Of a DNA stretch of 64,000 nucleotides, positions 60,291-64,000 are shown piece by piece (positions within the stretch are counted from its first letter, which is position 1; each line of letters opens with the position of its first letter). Position numbers and translations under genes: made by a program. The notes beneath the pieces are model-generated. The model had not been told where the DNA came from. It made no database searches and worked only from the letters and a program-made list of their open reading frames with translations. Source of the DNA: Annona cherimola (taxonomy: Eukaryota > Streptophyta > Magnoliopsida > Magnoliales > Annonaceae). The DNA is taken from NCBI GenBank assembly GCA_030490835.1, contig CM059972.1:48401452-48465451 (forward strand). Reading direction: 5' to 3'.

Positions 60291-61439
60291 ATCATTACAA
60301 AAAAAATCTCTTAAAAATGCATCAAAACCTATGCTATATAGGTTCTAGAAAGGATATCTGAAGGCCTATAATTAGTGCATTATCTATTTTTATTCTAAAC
60401 ATTTAATAATTAAAAAGAAGTTAATATGCAAATAACCTCTTGAATTAAATAAATCAAGATCAGCATACAAACAATCTGTTGAACAAATAATCAACTTGTA
60501 AAACCAAGCATTAACCGAAAGCCCATAGCAAGTTTATAGAAAGCTTATATGAACAATTAATAGGTAGCCAGAAAGTCATTTCATATTCGGCTAAAATCAT
60601 ACAAAACAACAATTCAAAGTAGTTCAAACATTGTAAAACAACGATTCAACTTGGCTATAAATCAACCAAGAATGTGCTATGCAACATACCTAACAATGGA
60701 ACTACATGATTGAAGTATTGCGCATATCAACGATATGTGAGTATAGGTCGATGATGTGTCATACGAAACCTAGATGGCAGCCTTTAGTTTTTGGCAAGTT
60801 CACTAGTGGCCGTTGATGTAGAACCTCAGACAACTTCAAACAACTTCAAAGATCTAAGGTCTGTTTCCTCCAATTCACTCTCCTGTTTGTTCCATATTTC
60901 TAAAGGTTCCATTGATGGTGCAGTTTCAATTAACCAGGATGAGTAAAGCTCGAAAATCTTACACCTATGAAGCATAAACTACAATCTTAGAGGGAGGCTA
61001 TCCATATTCTGTCAATGTTGAAATTATCAATTGAGGCATGTGAAATACATTTTCCTGGAATTTGGGGGGAGTAAGCATATATTCCTTCAAAATACCAGAT
61101 AGCTTTGGTTGCACTAGGGAAGTGGTCTATCAAAAACCCACCACATTTTCTTTGTCAAATGTGGCTATGGGCAGGGTGGCTAGACAATGAAGTAGAGGGC
61201 CACTGGAGAGAGGAAGGGAAGAGCGCAACCAAAGGTGGAGATGGAAAAGGTAGCAACAATCTCGCCACCGAATGGAGTAAAAAAAGGATACCGGAGGTGA
61301 GGATGGAAAAGACAGTGACAATCCTATTACTAAATGAAGTAGCAGAAGGTAGCTGGAGGTGAAGAAGTAGCTGAGGACTACAACGGTTATGTGCTGCTCT
61401 TGTAACTCCTCCTGAATCAAAAGTTATGAGCGGTTGAAG

Positions 61440-63289
61440 ATGACCCACTCATTTGGTGCTACGTGTGTCTCTTTTGAGAACTTCAAAGCTCAATGATCAA
61501 GACCATATTTGAATTGATGATTTTGACGATTTTAAAAGAGTTAAATGATTGTCAATGAAGTTTAGAACGTGTCAGGACATGTCAGAGAAGTTAACTACAC
61601 ACTCCAAAGTGCCACATGGTTTGAACCATGTGGAGTTGGGTTCCACATGATTCGAACCGTGTGGGACCCTAGTTATGCAAATTCTTGTGCAGTTCAGACT
61701 TTGTGCATGAGTACTCCTTGGATTCCTATATAAAGATCCCTTGGGGATATCCCAAAGCATCTTAGAATGTCCTTGAAGCTAGGATTGAGATCTAAGAGTG
61801 AGAATAGTGAAGAACACGAGGTGAGAAGCGAGATGATGAGTTGCTTGGAGCAGTCGAGACACCATCGGAGCTTTCGATCAATGAGCTTTCCCTTTCTTTC
61901 TTTCTTTTGATTTTAATTATCTTGTTTATGATAAATATTGGATATAGTATTATTTTGTGTTTGATTTTGATTATAAACATGCTAGGCTAAACCCCTTATC
62001 TAGGGTTTACGATGTAGCATGTATCTAACGTAGCGGATATTGTAGTTTAATTATTTAAGATATTTTGTGTTAATTTAATATCTAGTGGTAAGCTTGCTTA
62101 GTGTTTAAGCTCCCACTTTAGCAATGATTCTTATATATTAGGTGAAGCAACTGAAAGGTAGAAGTCTAATATATGACAATCAAGATATTAAACTCGAAAA
62201 TATAAGACCATAAAAATAGACATGATGACCTTGAGAAATTTCATGAACTTTCACAAAATTTAATGGATTTTAATTGACTTAATCCCATGAAAATAGGTAA
62301 TTAACAAGATTAGAGTATGCCTTGTAGGTTGCAAAAGAAGGTGCAAGGATGATATAGGGACAGTTCTCATTCAGCACATAATATCTTGATTAAATAAGAA
62401 CTCCATGTATCCATTACAAAAGACTAATGTAAAACCCTATATCCTAGGTACTCATATCTTTTGACTTTTAATTCTTCGATTTGTATTCTTAAGATCAACC
62501 TTTTCTTTTGTTATTTCTTTCCCTTCACACCATTCTCCTTGTATTTGATATAAGTGTTTAAATCCAACGTCTTAAGTCCTGAATTCTTTATAGATTGATA
62601 TTTTATATACTACAATCTATGACTCGTGCACTTGCAGAGTGATTGCGAATAAGTATTTTGGAGCCATTGCCAGAGAATTTTGTGTTATTTAGGATTTTCT
62701 ATTTAAACACTTTTCTTCTCTTTCTCTCTTTATATATTCTCTTTCTAAATAATTTTCTTTTCATTTTTCTTTTTCTACTTTATCTCTCTTTGAATATTTT
62801 TTGTTAGTAATTTTTATTTTGTTTTTGTTTTTCTTTTTCTAGAAGTTATTTGATGACATACTATAATCAGTAGTATGATGATAAAAAGGGTTCTAGATCT
62901 TTTCGTATTGATAGGATGATTGCTAGGACATTTCATGAGAATTATGAAATAGCAGACTAGTACAATTCATATGGAAAAGAGATTTTTTTTAATGAATGCA
63001 TCATACCAACAAGACTAGGGACATGAGAAGTAACATTATTATAACCATGACTACCCTCATCTTGTTGAAAATCCTTTCTTGAATACTTATAATCATGATG
63101 AGCATACATATTCAAACTTTTCTTGGTTCAATGATCATGCCTTTACATCTGAACAAAACTGTTTTACACCTCAACAATATGAATCGAATTTCAAAAATAT
63201 GTTATTTATGTTTTTATTTAGGAATTATAATTAGCAGACAAGATGAAGATGCCATTGTCAACCTTAAAGAAGAAGAAACTTGAAGACAC
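61440..63289 (+). mobile_element. Athila-like LTR and gag-leader fragment inside the foldback-type element
   Basis: From about 61810 to 62650 the sequence follows the second half of the Athila LTRs at 27983-30319, including the AAACATGCTAGGCTAAACCC-like block, and ends near 62651. A decayed primer site reads TGGAGCCATTGCCAGAG (62659-62675), four changes from the tRNA-Asp match. A TATATAAA box lies at 61727-61734. After the primer site a gag-like leader region has short broken frames (63095-63283). No 3' LTR was seen. The left edge near 61440 is uncertain. Confidence 0.6.
61612..61664 (+). promoter_or_regulatory. Paired 22-bp palindromes upstream of a TATA box
   Basis: Two 22-bp inverted repeats start CCACATGGTT (61612-61633, perfect 10-bp arms, 2-bp spacer) and CCACATGATT (61643-61664, imperfect), 31 bp apart from start to start. 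The TATATAAA box at 61727 follows 63 bp after the second. They look like binding sites for a dimeric factor in the LTR promoter; this is inference. Confidence 0.45.
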
Positions 63290-63314
63290 TTTTTTTCATT
63301 TGTTTACAATATGG

Positions 63315-63470
63315 ATTTGTAGACTTTTAAAATTTTATATTTGATGAGAATGATAACTTTGTACACTCTTAGAATTTTATGTTTGATGAGAATGTTGTGT
63401 TTTTAGACTCTTGAAATTTTCTGTTTGATAAGAATGATGTGTTTGTAGACTTGTAAATGTTTATTTTTAT
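63315..63470 (-). repeat. Right-arm tandem array
   Basis: Between three and four units of about 41-49 bp (GTAGACTTTTAAAATTTTAT then TTTGATGAGAATGATG), the inverse of the left-arm units at 59951-60290. Confidence 0.8.
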
Positions 63471-64000
63471 CGAGCATATGAGTAGTTCTTAATTCTTATA
63501 TTATTATGCATTATTTAATTGTTCAACACTTCAACAATTATTAATTTATTTTATTTTTCGTTGTGTCAGATACTCAAATACGTTTATAAAAGAACAATTC
63601 ATAAACACACCAAGATAAACAAGAAGAATTCGAGAGTCGAGGGTCAACATTCAAGGCTTATTACACATTTTAGGTCAATTAATATAGTTAATTTTTTCTT
63701 GCATGTTTTGCTATGATGTTTGAAGTCTAATATATAGATTTAGGAGTTATGAGTGTATAATTTTGCTAACATATAATTAATTAAAAATAATCAAATGTTT
63801 ATTATATCATAAATATGTCATGCTAACGTCACAAGTTCAAATTGGTTTGCTTAAGCAATCAAAACGATTTGAACTAGACCAGTTCCTTTACCGGTTTAAT
63901 CATCAGTTCTGTTCTGATAACATTACCTTTAACAACTTACATTCCAATGAAATTGCCTAAAATCGGCTTGTACAAATTTATTTATTATACCATATCACCT

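Larger units (their letters stand above)
59470..63924. mobile_element. Foldback-type element with long inverted arms
   Basis: Left arm 59470-60290 and right arm 63315-63924 are inverted relatives. Outer ends: AATATTGTCAGAATCGAACC and, inverted, AATGTTATCAGAACAGAAC. Next come ACCGG/GGTTTGAAC motifs, about 400 bp of paired unique sequence, then tandem arrays of about 41 bp. The interior holds an unrecognised part (60300-61440) and an Athila-like fragment. No transposase was seen and no clear target duplication, so the superfamily is open; long arms with internal tandem repeats fit foldback or Mutator-like types. Confidence 0.7.

Noticed and set aside
59461..63935. A 9-bp or 8-bp duplication flanking the foldback-type element
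   Set aside because: Several possible end positions were tried; no matching flanks of more than two or three bases were found, so no duplication is claimed.

Overview
The window is nuclear DNA of a flowering plant. The evidence is a complete, intron-containing SBP-box transcription factor of the SPL14/SPL16 type, plant Ty1/copia and Athila-type Ty3/gypsy retrotransposons, a Mutator-like Pack element carrying an S-domain receptor-kinase fragment, and a plant hAT element. The sequence does not settle the species. There is one intact host gene; almost everything else is transposable-element sequence in layers.

Layout. 1-2575: decayed DNA-transposon ends, a CACTA-like terminus and an arm of a long-inverted-repeat (foldback-type) element. 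3245-31653: a single minus-strand copia retrotransposon, bounded by its two LTRs and the duplication ACAAC. It is about 6.7 kb once the insertions are subtracted, but has been stretched to 28.4 kb by nested insertions. These are a gag-protease-only Athila-type element (4927-14461), three minus-strand solo LTRs of one 2.6-3 kb family (10730-13384, inside the Athila LTR; 22013-25037; 25120-27669), one plus-strand solo LTR of the same family (14996-19291), and a solo Athila LTR (27983-30319). The plus-strand solo LTR carries a Pack-MULE (16462-17881), and the solo Athila LTR carries a SINE-like retroposon (28779-29014). The copia reading frame can be followed across the insertions, which confirms the nesting order. 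31659-36320 is AT-rich intergenic DNA with a MITE-like foldback and an 84-bp array. 36321-41197 (minus) is the SPL14-like gene: ten coding exons, 1094 codons, all junctions GT-AG and in phase, with a GC-rich promoter/leader at about 41.2-42.4 kb.

42.4-64 kb is again repeats: a fifth solo LTR of the 2.6-kb family (45434-48071), a solo LTR with a GTCGAC-rich U3 and a 50-bp array (51379-53302), a 128-bp near-perfect hairpin (53337-53464), a 4.2-kb hAT element with intact 8-bp target duplications but a broken transposase (53740-57943), and a 4.5-kb foldback-type element with tandem arrays in both arms (59470-63924) that encloses an Athila-like LTR/gag fragment.

Functionally, only the SPL14-like gene looks able to make a working protein. 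I found no gene cluster that looks like a new biochemical system. The most notable items are the Pack-MULE, the gag-protease element that lost its 3' LTR while keeping its target duplication, and the datable insertion stack. No computation was run: all boundaries come from reading and aligning the sequence by eye.
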